The notes beneath the pieces were generated by a model. That model did not search any database. It was not told the origin of the DNA and was given only the letters and a program-made list of their open reading frames with translations. A DNA stretch of 19,341 nucleotides. Origin: Methanosarcinaceae archaeon (lineage in GTDB: Archaea; Halobacteriota; Methanosarcinia; Methanosarcinales; Methanosarcinaceae). Every line of letters begins with the position of its first letter. Position 1 is the stretch's first letter. This document shows positions 1 to 7,695 of this stretch, piece after piece. The position numbers and the translations under genes are program-made. The DNA lies in the NCBI GenBank assembly GCA_016926455.1, contig JAFGOO010000035.1, positions 1 to 19,341 on the forward strand, written 5' to 3'.

Positions 1-450
1 AGTTCTTTTAAAATTACTATTGATGGTAGTGAACTTGATGTATGTGGAAAATGTTCACAATATGGTACACTTACAAAAAAACGTACTCCCGTATCCAGAA
101 AAGATACTCCTGTCGTGCCGCGAACCCCAGCCAAAACATCGCGTCCCCGAAAAACGGGATTTGAGGGACTGGATTATGAATTTATTGATGGCTATGACCA
201 GATTATCCGTGATGCCCGACAAAGCCGCGGCTGGACACAGGAGGAACTGGCTGCAAAAATGAAAGAAAAAGTATCTCTTATCAAAAAAATTGAACGCGGT
301 GAAATAGTACCTGAAGACTCGGTTCGTGTTAAACTTGAACGCACGCTTGACATCAAACTGACAGAACGTGTTGGGGAATCTGATTGGAGCGGTGAACGTT
401 TGAATAAAGGTACAACTCTTGGGGACATTGTGACAATCAAGCGTAAATGA
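1..450 (+). CDS. mbf1: Multiprotein bridging factor 1 (aMBF1), 5' end cut by window
   Basis: The reading frame is open from base 1 and ends at TGA 448-450, so the first dozen or so codons lie outside the window. The visible 149 codons begin in the N-terminal zinc ribbon: the strand FKITIDGSELDVC carries the second CxxC pair (codons 15 and 18), and the first pair would be upstream. A basic Pro/Lys/Arg linker follows (codons about 27-52). Next comes a Cro/C1-type helix-turn-helix with the family signature RQSRGWTQEELAAKM...LIKKIERGE, and the tail ends TLGDIVTIKRK as archaeal MBF1 proteins do. In eukaryotes MBF1 bridges TBP and activators; archaeal homologues have been linked to the small ribosomal subunit and translation. 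It lies 25 bp upstream of the ferredoxin gene on the same strand and may be co-transcribed with it. An internal ATG at 115 is not the real start because the zinc ribbon lies before it. Confidence 0.93.
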   Translation, partial: SSFKITIDGSELDVCGKCSQYGTLTKKRTPVSRKDTPVVPRTPAKTSRPRKTGFEGLDYEFIDGYDQIIRDARQSRGWTQEELAAKMKEKVSLIKKIERGEIVPEDSVRVKLERTLDIKLTERVGESDWSGERLNKGTTLGDIVTIKRK

Positions 451-475
451 CGAAGATATAGAGAAAAAGATTACT

Positions 476-1084
476 ATGAAACAAGTAGCATCTACATCTT
501 CAGACTTTAGCCGCTTAAGAGTATTGACCATCGTTCCTGAACGCTGTTCTGGATGCCGTACATGTGAGATCGTGTGCTCAATTCATAATTATAAAGTGAG
601 TAACCCTAAAAAGGCACGTATCCGCTTACTTTCTCTATACCCACATCCTGTTATCAAGATGCCAATTGTGTGTCGTCAGTGCAAGGTACCAAAATGCATG
701 GACAGCTGTCCTTCTGGCGCGATTTATATAGAAAAAGGTTTAGTCAGAATCGATGAAACTAAATGTGTGGGATGCCATGCCTGTGTGGTCTCTTGTCCCT
801 TTGGCGCAATCTATGTGCATGCAGATATGATTGCACCGTTCAAATGTGAGCTTTGTGGTGGTGACCCCCAATGTGTTAAAGCGTGCCCCATGAATGCGAT
901 ACTCTATGTGCCCGAGCACACGCTTGGACAATCGAAACGTTTGATAGAGACCCTAAAATATGCACACCTTAAAGAAATGGAGTACTTCGAACATGGTGTA
1001 GAAAAGAAGCTATCTTATGCCGAGATCGAAACCGGTGGGCTCCGTGAAAAAGAAAAAAAGGCAAAATCTGAGGCTGAATCATGA
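476..1084 (+). CDS. Four-cluster ferredoxin-like subunit, probable AOR electron partner
   Basis: This 202-residue protein has four [4Fe-4S] cysteine sets: C24-C27-C30-C34, C66-C69-C74-C78, C97-C100-C103-C107 and C124-C127-C133-C137. That is the 16-cysteine layout of the DmsB/HydN/CooF-type electron-transfer subunits. There is no signal peptide, so a cytosolic location is likely. The last 50 residues are charged, helical-looking and cysteine-free. The stop overlaps the start of the next gene in an ATGA (1081-1084), the usual sign of translational coupling to the aldehyde:ferredoxin oxidoreductase. I infer that it passes electrons from that enzyme to ferredoxin or another carrier. The start at 476 has only a weak purine-rich ribosome-binding sequence, but no later ATG would keep the first cluster. 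The exact family name is less certain than the cofactor content. Confidence 0.92.
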   Translation: MKQVASTSSDFSRLRVLTIVPERCSGCRTCEIVCSIHNYKVSNPKKARIRLLSLYPHPVIKMPIVCRQCKVPKCMDSCPSGAIYIEKGLVRIDETKCVGCHACVVSCPFGAIYVHADMIAPFKCELCGGDPQCVKACPMNAILYVPEHTLGQSKRLIETLKYAHLKEMEYFEHGVEKKLSYAEIETGGLREKEKKAKSEAES

Positions 1085-2916
1085 CCGACGGCGGAATGAT
1101 CAAAGGTGGATACCTTGGAAATATCCTGCACATTGGTCTAACGGAAAAGAAATTCTGGTTAGAGGAAGTGAGTGAGGATTTCGCGCTCAAGTATATCGGA
1201 GGCAGGGGATTTGGTGCAAAGATTGTTATGGATAATCTGCACGAAGGCATGGATCCCCTCGGACCAGAGAACATTTTAGTGATAGCACCGGGAGTATTGA
1301 GCGGGCTCTATGTTCCTGCAGCTGGAAAAACATCATTTGTGTCCATCTCGCCTTTGACAGGAATATATGCAGACAGCAACATGGGCGGAATGTTCGGGGT
1401 TGAGATTCGGCAGGCTGGATACGATGCACTGGTAATACACGGTCGTGCACCGGAGTTCTCTTATATCTGGATCGATGACGATCAGGTGCAGATAAGGGAT
1501 GCTTCGAAATACAGGGGGAAAATGAGTACATCGACCGAGCGTGAGCTAAAGGAAGACCTTCAGGATGAAGAAATCAAGGTTGCAACTATTGGTCCAGCGG
1601 GTGAGAATCTTGTCAGGTTTGCTTGTGTGAATTCCGAGTGGAGTCGAAACGCTGGTAGGACTGGCATGGGCGCAATCCTCGGTTCAAAGAATATAAAAGC
1701 AATAGCAGTCAGAGGCACTAAAGATCTTCCTACGTATGACCTTGACAAACTGGTCAAGATCAGTGACAGGGCATACGAAACACTTAACGGACATCCGATG
1801 ATGAAGTTCTGGCAGGAAGAAGGACTAATGTCAGTCATTGATTATGCCAATACATTGGGTATTATCCCGACGCGAAATTTCAGCGATGCACATTTTGAGT
1901 ATGCTGACAGAATCAATGGTGAGGTGATGACTTCAAGATACAAGATTGGTGATAGTGCCTGCTATTCCTGTCCCATGGCATGCGGGAACATCTGCCTTGT
2001 CAAGAGCGGGAAGTATGCTGGAACCGTCACAGAAGGTCCGGAATATGAGAGTGCGGCAATGCTCGGTTCGAATGTTGGTATAAATGATTTCTCTGCTGTG
2101 CTCCGGGGAAACTACCTGTGTGATGAGTTAGGGATGGATACGATCTCATCCGGTAGCCTAGTTGCAACGGTCATTGAAGGATATGAAAGGGGGTTGCTGA
2201 GCCTTGAGGATGTGGATGGAATTGCACTTAGCTGGGGTGATGATTCCTCTATAATGATGCTTCTTGAAAAGATTGCAAATAGGGAAGGCATCGGGGATGT
2301 GCTCGCCGAGGGCGCAAAAGGTGTTATTGAAAAGTTTCCCCATCTCGAACCATTAATATCGCATGTAAAAGGAATGGATCAGTCTGCATATGATGGGCGG
2401 GTGGGAGTTACAATGGCCCTAGCATATTCTACAAGTGATATTGGTGCGCATCATGCACGTGCATGGACCATTGCAAAGGAGTTGGAAGTGGGTGCCAATT
2501 GGACACTAGAAGAAAAGATTGATCTTGTTATCTATCACCAGACAGTTAGACCTTTGTTCGATATGCTTGGTGTATGCCGACTACCGTGGATAGAACTGGG
2601 GTTTGATGAAAATACCTATGCAGAATTCTATACCGCGGCAACAGGTGTAGAGGTTACACTTGATGACCTGCTTGAAAAATCAAAAAATATATACAACCTT
2701 ACCCGTGCGATCAATATGCGTATGGGAGTTACGCGCACTGACGATCATCCACCAGAGCGCACTTTCAATGATCCGATAAAAACAGGTCCCCATGCCGGTG
2801 AACACATGGATAGAAACCTATTTGAACAGTTGCTTGAAATATATTATCAGCGGCGCGGATGGGATAAAGATGGGCGTCCATCGGAAGAGCAACTGCACGA
2901 ATGTGGTGTACTCTGA
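1081..2916 (+). CDS. aor: Aldehyde:ferredoxin oxidoreductase family (tungsten/molybdopterin enzyme)
   Basis: The 611-residue length and the motif order match the AOR family, which oxidises aldehydes to carboxylates with a bis-pterin W or Mo cofactor and a [4Fe-4S] cluster. The N-terminal pterin-binding domain shows GGRGFGAKI (about 40-48) and the GRTGMGAILGSKNIKAI segment (about 192-207). The cluster ligands C294-x2-C297-x3-C301 are completed by C499 in DMLGVC, matching the spacing in Pyrococcus AOR. GPEYES (319-324) and DIGAHHARA (453-461) cover the conserved acidic and histidine positions near the metal. An in-frame ATG at 1096 (MIKGGYLGN) is an alternative start, closer to most family N-termini and preceded by GGCGG; the ATGA overlap favours 1081. 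Substrate and metal cannot be read from sequence, and some family members do not act on aldehydes. It pairs with the ferredoxin-like gene just upstream. Confidence 0.95.
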   Translation: MTDGGMIKGGYLGNILHIGLTEKKFWLEEVSEDFALKYIGGRGFGAKIVMDNLHEGMDPLGPENILVIAPGVLSGLYVPAAGKTSFVSISPLTGIYADSNMGGMFGVEIRQAGYDALVIHGRAPEFSYIWIDDDQVQIRDASKYRGKMSTSTERELKEDLQDEEIKVATIGPAGENLVRFACVNSEWSRNAGRTGMGAILGSKNIKAIAVRGTKDLPTYDLDKLVKISDRAYETLNGHPMMKFWQEEGLMSVIDYANTLGIIPTRNFSDAHFEYADRINGEVMTSRYKIGDSACYSCPMACGNICLVKSGKYAGTVTEGPEYESAAMLGSNVGINDFSAVLRGNYLCDELGMDTISSGSLVATVIEGYERGLLSLEDVDGIALSWGDDSSIMMLLEKIANREGIGDVLAEGAKGVIEKFPHLEPLISHVKGMDQSAYDGRVGVTMALAYSTSDIGAHHARAWTIAKELEVGANWTLEEKIDLVIYHQTVRPLFDMLGVCRLPWIELGFDENTYAEFYTAATGVEVTLDDLLEKSKNIYNLTRAINMRMGVTRTDDHPPERTFNDPIKTGPHAGEHMDRNLFEQLLEIYYQRRGWDKDGRPSEEQLHECGVL

Positions 2917-2937
2917 AAAACCGTAAAAGGGATGAAT

Positions 2938-3753
2938 ATGAATTTAACAAATAAAAAGATAGGCGTAATCGGCACCGGCAAGATGGGTGCAGCATTGATT
3001 CGTGGCATCGTAAATTCGAAAGTTGTAAAGAGCACCGATATACATGCCAGTGACGTCTATGAACTTGGACTTGAAGAGTTGAAGAAGGAACTGGAGATCA
3101 ATGTTTCAACAGAAAACAAACAGACGGTTTTAAATTCCGATATCATTATCTTGGCAGTAAAACCACAGATATTAAAGGCGATACTTGCAGGGATAAAGGG
3201 TTCTGTAACTTCTGACAAGCTGCTGATATCAATTGCTGCAGGGGTATCACTTAAGGATATTGAAAGTGAACTGGAAAGCGGCTCAAGGGTTATAAGAGTC
3301 ATGCCCAACATTGCAGCAACGGTGGGAGAAGCCGCATCCGGTGTCTGCTCTGGCACGAATGCATCAATAAACGATGCTGAAATCACACTTGAGATATTCA
3401 GGACTATCGGAAGCGCATTAGTGGTGTCCGAACATCTCATGGATGCCGTTACCGGACTTTCAGGTAGCGGACCAGCTTTTATCTTTCCGGTAATTGAAGC
3501 AATGGCAGACGGTGGTGTATATGAAGGTCTGGACCGCCAATGTGCACTGACACTTGCTGCACAGACAGTGCTTGGTGCTGCAAAGATGGTGCTTGAGACC
3601 GGAATTCATCCGGAAGAACTCAAGGACATGGTTACTTCACCGGCAGGGACAACCATAAGGGGTATCCATGCGCTTGAAGAATATGGCATTCGTGCGGCTT
3701 TCATGAATGCTGTTATTGAGGCTTCTAAACGTTCAAAGGAACTCGGGAAATAA
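2938..3753 (+). CDS. proC: Pyrroline-5-carboxylate reductase
   Basis: ProC reduces 1-pyrroline-5-carboxylate to L-proline with NAD(P)H, the last step of proline synthesis, in the cytosol. The protein opens with the Rossmann motif GVIGTGKMGAALIRG. It has RVMPNIAATVGEAASG in the middle and, in the helical dimerisation domain, the family signature from TGLSGSGPAF through DMVTSPAGTTIRGI. It is intact and of normal length (271 aa). Two ATGs compete, at 2932 and 2938. I chose 2938 because AAAGGG (2926-2931) then sits at a reasonable ribosome-binding distance, while it abuts the first ATG directly. It starts 21 bp after the AOR stop and may be read from the same transcript. It converges on the HD gene, whose stop lies only 30 bp away. 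Confidence 0.95.
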   Translation: MNLTNKKIGVIGTGKMGAALIRGIVNSKVVKSTDIHASDVYELGLEELKKELEINVSTENKQTVLNSDIIILAVKPQILKAILAGIKGSVTSDKLLISIAAGVSLKDIESELESGSRVIRVMPNIAATVGEAASGVCSGTNASINDAEITLEIFRTIGSALVVSEHLMDAVTGLSGSGPAFIFPVIEAMADGGVYEGLDRQCALTLAAQTVLGAAKMVLETGIHPEELKDMVTSPAGTTIRGIHALEEYGIRAAFMNAVIEASKRSKELGK

Positions 3754-3783
3754 TCTAGTGTTACAGGATCAATTCCAGAGTGC

Positions 3784-4290
3784 TCAATACACACCAAGCT
3801 CATCAGCAAGTGCTTTTATCCGTTCGATGTTTTCTTCGCCTAGCCGCCTATCACGCATCCTTGAAATATATTCTTCTAAGGATATGGGTCTTGTGCCATG
3901 CATAAGGTTATCGGCATGTGCAACGATTTTTTCTTCCATTGATCTGGGGATGTAATCATCGTCTGGAAGACCAAGGGATATGGCATCTTCCCTTGATATA
4001 CCGGCACCTATATGACATTTTATTATCCGCACGATCTGGGGGTCAAGACCAAGTTCTTCTGCTATCTTTGCACCAACGGCTGCGTGTTCTATCCCATGGG
4101 TCCGCGCGCGCCCAAGGTCATGAAGAATACCCCCTATTTCTACTAGACTAACATCAACCATTTTTCCAGATGCTGCAAGTTTGCGTGCGAATTTAACAGA
4201 AAATGATGACACTGCCATACAGTGCGCGATAACATCTGGCTCACAGCCGGTTTCTGATAATATTATTAAAGCGTTCTCATATGAGATCAT
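3784..4290 (-). CDS. HD-domain phosphohydrolase family protein (TIGR00295-like)
   Basis: This 168-residue protein has a compact HD domain: H23, the doublet H57-D58 in GGILHDLGR, further histidines H69 and H93 and D127 in IVAHADNL. These are the metal-binding positions of HD/HDIG hydrolases. The overall sequence resembles a small archaeal family annotated as TIGR00295; its substrate is not known to me. Its ATG overlaps the TFE stop in an ATGA (4287-4290), so the two are very probably made from one mRNA. Many HD proteins cut phosphomonoesters or cyclic nucleotides; assigning any of these here would be guessing. The gene ends 30 bp from the convergent proC stop, and I see no clear terminator between them. 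Confidence 0.88.
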   Translation of the reverse strand: MISYENALIILSETGCEPDVIAHCMAVSSFSVKFARKLAASGKMVDVSLVEIGGILHDLGRARTHGIEHAAVGAKIAEELGLDPQIVRIIKCHIGAGISREDAISLGLPDDDYIPRSMEEKIVAHADNLMHGTRPISLEEYISRMRDRRLGEENIERIKALADELGVY

Positions 4291-4790
4291 GCTTTCTGGT
4301 TTGTAGTTAAACCCTCAAGGCGCTTTTTTATTGTCTCTATGAAATTAGCATTATCCTCAAACATCAGGTCTTCGCCACAAATAGGGCAGAGAAATTCGTA
4401 TTCTGCAGCCTCGTTGAACAGAAGCCGGACACACCCCTCGGGACAGGAATAAAACACATTGTTCTCTTCAAATTCAAGACGTAATTGCAGGTTTCTAGTT
4501 AGATTTTTCTTTTCTTTTAGTAGTTGGGATTCAACGTCCGACATATCCAGATGCCAGAGGTAGGTAAGCCATCCACTGCTGGAATCACGTTCCCGCCGGC
4601 ATACAGCAAGTTTGTTTTCGAGCAGTATAAAAAGAGTTCTTCTAACAATATTCAGCAGAACCTCGGTTTTTTCTGCGACCTGTTCATCCGTTACATCGCC
4701 CTCGGGCATCTTTTCGATCATCTTCATTCCCTCTTCGCCCACTAGTCGCAAAAGGTAACCTCGGATAACCAAATTATTCAAATCTACCAA
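4287..4790 (-). CDS. tfe: Transcription initiation factor TFE (TFIIE-alpha homologue)
   Basis: TFE helps TBP, TFB and RNA polymerase open promoters. The 167-residue protein has the expected architecture: an N-terminal winged helix (about 1-85, with VAEKTEVLLNIVRRTLFILLENKL), a charged helical linker (about 86-110) and a C-terminal zinc ribbon with ligands C116, C120, C135 and C138 (CPEGC and CPIC). The start is TTG at 4788-4790, preceded on the minus strand by GAGGTGA about seven bases upstream, a good match to the archaeal 16S 3' end. It is the promoter-proximal gene of a two-gene unit with the HD-domain protein. Placement beside an HD hydrolase does not by itself suggest a shared role. Confidence 0.95.
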   Translation of the reverse strand: MVDLNNLVIRGYLLRLVGEEGMKMIEKMPEGDVTDEQVAEKTEVLLNIVRRTLFILLENKLAVCRRERDSSSGWLTYLWHLDMSDVESQLLKEKKNLTRNLQLRLEFEENNVFYSCPEGCVRLLFNEAAEYEFLCPICGEDLMFEDNANFIETIKKRLEGLTTNQKA

Positions 4791-4830
4791 AAATTTTCAC
4801 CTCATCAGTCACACCCATATCTAATGTATT

Positions 4831-4846
4831 ATAATATTAAGTTTTG
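4831..4846 (-). promoter_or_regulatory. Probable tfe promoter (BRE/TATA)
   Basis: Read on the minus strand, CAAAAC (4841-4846) followed by TTAATATTAT (4831-4840) resembles a BRE plus TATA box. A start about 25 bases downstream would give a leader of about 20 bases, which includes the GAGGTGA ribosome-binding site. This is the best AT-rich candidate in the 116-bp gap between tfe and the ATP-grasp gene. Confidence 0.45.
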
Positions 4847-4906
4847 TGTAAAATCCCATTATACCCAATTATTAATTGACTCGCGCATCTAAAAAAGTTT
4901 TGTTAT

Positions 4907-6070
4907 TTATTGATGCAAAGCATCCAGCAATTCGGTTATACGGAATACGCTGTTCATGATGTTTCTAAGGACATCCTGACGCTTTCTTCCAGTTGCAATG
5001 ATCGATGTTAATGGGTCGCCTGCAAAGGCTCTATGTCCGTCATTTGGGATGTCTATTGTATTCTCTTTAACTATCCCGTCCAGTACCTGTCTATTAATCA
5101 CCATATCGAGGTCAGTATACAGAACTGCCCGGGCTGCGAACCGGAAAGTTTCGGTTTTATCAGGAAGCTCACCACCAAATGCTTTCATATGGGCATCGAA
5201 TATGTTTATACCGGTTGCAAGTTCCACAGTGTCCAAGCTACCCTGAAATCTCGCATTGATCTCAATGACAACAGGACCTCTATCTGAAATTATAAAATCC
5301 ACACCGTTTGAACCTACCAGCCCGAAATCCAGAACCAGTTTTTCTGCCATTTCGCACATCTTTTCCGCATAAGGCGTTTCAAAGGGTGTTATGTTCCCAC
5401 AATATGCAAATGGTAGTTCCGTAAGCCAAGGGATACCTATTAACTGTTCATTTATGGCAATGGCACGAGCCTCGTTTTTTGTAGAGATAACTGAAACGCT
5501 TGCCGCAGTGCCGGATATGAAATCCTGGATAAGCATGTCATCTGATGTCATCTGTGGAGATAGGGCCGATAATTCACCAAAGATCGCGCATAGCTCATCC
5601 TCGTTTGTGGCTACTCTGTTGAGTATACCGCCTCCTCCATATTTTGGTTTGACCATGAGTGGATATGGCGCAGACCCAAGTTCATTAATAGAATATATGC
5701 ATGGATGTGGGACGTCCAGTGTACCAAGTTTTTTTGCAAAAATTTCCTTGTCTGATACTTTCTGCATTATCTGCGGTCCATTGTTCAGAATTGGATATGG
5801 AAGATGGCTAAGGTCCATCATCTCAAATCCAGAACCCAGCACAATGGAATCAAAACCGACGTCAAAGCTTTCTATTAGTTCTATTATCTTTTCACGGTCT
5901 ATCTGTTTTATATCCCCCTTGTCGCCAAGATCAATCATCCTCGAACCGGTAGCACATTCTACAAGGTCCATATCACAGAATGCATCGATTGCGTACACAT
6001 TGTACCCCGCTCTTCTAGCAGAGCAGACAATGTTACGGCTACTATATCCAATTGCTAAGATATTTTTCAT
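4907..6070 (-). CDS. ATP-grasp ligase family protein (COG2232-like), substrate unknown
   Basis: This 387-residue protein starts with a Rossmann-like pre-ATP-grasp domain (MKNILAIGYSSRNIVCSARR). The ATP-grasp fold follows, with the nucleotide-binding strand YPLMVKPKYGGGGILNR near the middle and, later, GVDFIISDRGPVVIEINARFQGS, whose E-x-N supplies metal ligands. Such enzymes join a carboxylate to an amine or thiol through an acylphosphate. It resembles the predicted carboligase group seen in methanogens and in methylotrophs that use tetrahydromethanopterin; that link suggests, but does not prove, a role in cofactor synthesis. It lies 21 bp downstream of NMD3, with GAGGAATAA before its ATG, so the two are probably co-transcribed. 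MfnD-type and purine-type ATP-grasp ligases were considered, but the N-terminus does not fit them. Confidence 0.85.
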   Translation of the reverse strand: MKNILAIGYSSRNIVCSARRAGYNVYAIDAFCDMDLVECATGSRMIDLGDKGDIKQIDREKIIELIESFDVGFDSIVLGSGFEMMDLSHLPYPILNNGPQIMQKVSDKEIFAKKLGTLDVPHPCIYSINELGSAPYPLMVKPKYGGGGILNRVATNEDELCAIFGELSALSPQMTSDDMLIQDFISGTAASVSVISTKNEARAIAINEQLIGIPWLTELPFAYCGNITPFETPYAEKMCEMAEKLVLDFGLVGSNGVDFIISDRGPVVIEINARFQGSLDTVELATGINIFDAHMKAFGGELPDKTETFRFAARAVLYTDLDMVINRQVLDGIVKENTIDIPNDGHRAFAGDPLTSIIATGRKRQDVLRNIMNSVFRITELLDALHQ

Positions 6071-6091
6071 TTATTCCTCAATTAGCCTGCA

Positions 6092-7147
6092 TTATTCAGT
6101 ATTTTCCCCTGATAATGCGAATAATCCGTATTCAGTCCTGAGGACAGCTATCTCAGCACCAGCTTCAGCTGTAAGGAACAGGGGTTTTTTGATTGTGACA
6201 GTTTTGTAGGTCACAGGATCGAGCACCATGATGTCATTGTCCTCGATTGCGACCAACACTGCCTTGACAGCATCGCTTCTACTGGCAAATCGGCTGGCAC
6301 CCTTTATTTCATCCGGGAATGCGTTAAAACGTGAACCGTTCGAAAGGTCGATACCGTTTATTCGTCTGGCTGAGTTTGTGACCTCTATAATACGGTCTTT
6401 GAAACGTATGATATCACCGGGCATGAATTCCGGCAAACGCATGGAGAATGTGATCCTGTACAGGTCTTTTCCATCCTTCTGCCCAAACAGCGATGGTGAT
6501 TCAGAAAAACTTCCCCCAATCTCTTCTACAATTTCGCGGCAGATGTGGCGGCTGGTGTTGTTCGAACCTATATAGAGGTCTACTCCTTCTTTCAGGTCTA
6601 TAGAATCGGTTATGAATGCAAGGCGGTCACCTTTTTTCTGCATCTGGCTTACTATCTTCTTTGCAATGGTGATGCACTGTTTTTTTTCGTCTTCTGTAGG
6701 TATGCGGTTGGTTGCCCTGATCTGTATTATTCCTTCGAAATAGCCACCAGACATGCGGCTGCACATGTCGCAGGCTTCCCGCGTGATACGAACCTCGGTG
6801 TGCAGTTCCTGATGTATAGGCTCGTCCATGATGACTGCATCGACCTCCACATTCACACGGTACATATACGGCGTGAGCTGTCGGGGTTCAATATATATCT
6901 CTATTTCCTCTGCATTCTTGTGAACAAACAGCGCATCCTCTACACATCTGGTCACGATGTCTTCGATGTTGCCAATGTTTGCCCATCTACCCCGGTCGAA
7001 GTTCGCGCTGCATCTGCTGCATATTTTTGTGTGGAGTACCAGTGGCAGTTCCGCAAGATGGAATTGATTAAAGAAACAGTCCTTGCAGACGGTACCGTAT
7101 AATTTCTCCGTTTTTTTACCACAATTTGGACATACAGTGGAGTACAT
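6092..7147 (-). CDS. nmd3: NMD3 family protein (archaeal 60S export factor homologue)
   Basis: The protein is 351 residues long when begun at ATG 7145-7147 (MYSTVCPNCGKK). The N-terminal region has four zinc-finger-like cysteine pairs: C6/C9, C21/C24, C43/C46 and C126/C129, as in the zinc domain of NMD3. In eukaryotes NMD3 is an adaptor for nuclear export of the 60S subunit; archaea have no nucleus and a role in large-subunit maturation or recycling is inferred. A longer in-frame reading to 7426 exists, but the added 93 codons lack family similarity and run across insertion-sequence debris on the other strand, so I rejected them. There is no Shine-Dalgarno sequence before 7147; a TATA-like element about 28 bases upstream suggests a leaderless message. 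The ATP-grasp gene follows closely. Confidence 0.92.
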   Translation of the reverse strand: MYSTVCPNCGKKTEKLYGTVCKDCFFNQFHLAELPLVLHTKICSRCSANFDRGRWANIGNIEDIVTRCVEDALFVHKNAEEIEIYIEPRQLTPYMYRVNVEVDAVIMDEPIHQELHTEVRITREACDMCSRMSGGYFEGIIQIRATNRIPTEDEKKQCITIAKKIVSQMQKKGDRLAFITDSIDLKEGVDLYIGSNNTSRHICREIVEEIGGSFSESPSLFGQKDGKDLYRITFSMRLPEFMPGDIIRFKDRIIEVTNSARRINGIDLSNGSRFNAFPDEIKGASRFASRSDAVKAVLVAIEDNDIMVLDPVTYKTVTIKKPLFLTAEAGAEIAVLRTEYGLFALSGENTE

Positions 7148-7170
7148 TAGGGAATCATGTAGAAGTTTAT

Positions 7171-7180
7171 TGGATATAAG
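7171..7180 (-). promoter_or_regulatory. Candidate TATA box for leaderless nmd3 mRNA
   Basis: On the minus strand CTTATATCCA is centred about 28 bases before the nmd3 ATG, the spacing expected when transcription begins at or next to the start codon. A second AT-rich candidate (TTTTTATATTACA, near 7228-7240) lies farther up, beyond the mobile-element scrap. The call rests on spacing and composition only. Confidence 0.35.
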
Positions 7181-7191
7181 TCCTATTGGTC

Positions 7192-7221
7192 TTTTACGAT
7201 AATTGGGTGTAGGGGTACCCC
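7192..7221 (+). mobile_element. Isolated IS200/IS605-type right-end fragment
   Basis: The stretch TTTACGATAATTGGGTGTAG plus GGGTA matches the segment just before the right-end hairpin of the copy at 18752-19054, with one substitution and one missing G over about 26 bases. Here the hairpin is replaced by the palindrome GGGGTACCCC (7212-7221). No tnpB body precedes it, because nmd3 lies directly to its left. It sits about 80 bases before the tnpB N-terminal relic and is probably a leftover from another insertion at the same spot. Confidence 0.55.
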
Positions 7222-7299
7222 ATCTATCAGAAAAATGTAATATAAAAACTACGAAATAGTAAGAAAACAATATATTGTTATCGTTTTTTATCTGAGAAC

Positions 7300-7695
7300 A
7301 TGGTAAGGAAAGAAGGTCAGAATTATAAAAACCAGAGGTTTTCTGTTCATCCAACTCCTGAACATTAATTGAAATTTGAAGAAACCCTGGAAACCTGCAG
7401 AAGATTATTGAATGATCTTCTTTCAACTAGAGTAAAATTATTTGATAGATATGGATTATATCTTGATTCTAAGATGCTTTAGAAACAACTCAAGTTAATA
7501 GAATACACCACGAACATTCATTTATTTATAATGTCGAATGCATTTGAAAGAGTTCAGTATGCTTATTTCAAATTCCTTGATGATACAAAAAATAGTAGAT
7601 TTAAAAAAGCTGAAACAAAAAGAAGTCCTGCAAAAATAAGATGAGAAACAGGACGCGGATTTCAAGAAATAAATTTGAAGAAAAAGATTTAAGCA
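7300..7695 (+). pseudogene. tnpB: Decayed N-terminal part of an IS200/IS605 TnpB
   Basis: From ATG 7300 the frame reads through YKNQRFSVHPTPEH (compare the usual YKFRLYPTPEQ), then KFEETLETCRRLLNDLLSTR (compare LEETLETCRxLYNxLLxxR). It goes on to an Asp/Tyr-rich segment and FKFLDDTKNSRFKKAETKRS. It is broken by TAA at 7366, TAG at 7480 and TGA at 7642. After the last stop a shift to another frame gives RTRISRNKFEEKDL, which lines up with the GFPRFKSRxRY segment of TnpB. The relic stops at the end of rps3ae, which it overlaps by a few bases. About 130 of the usual roughly 370-400 codons remain and no catalytic RuvC residues are present. TnpB is the RNA-guided nuclease of these transposons. The opposite-strand extension of the nmd3 frame through this region is spurious. 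Confidence 0.78.

Noticed and set aside
55..531. 158-codon - strand open frame opposite mbf1
   Set aside because: Phe-rich shadow of the MBF1 frame, crossing into the ferredoxin gene start.
5391..6209. Long + strand open frame opposite the ATP-grasp gene
   Set aside because: Serine/isoleucine-rich shadow of the real gene on the other strand, with no recognisable domain.
6545..7102. 185-codon + strand open frame opposite nmd3
   Set aside because: Antisense shadow of conserved nmd3 coding sequence; no ribosome-binding site or family similarity.
7148..7426. 93-codon in-frame N-terminal extension of nmd3
   Set aside because: It lacks NMD3 similarity and runs antisense through the right-end scrap and the tnpB relic; the zinc-finger start at 7147 fits the family.
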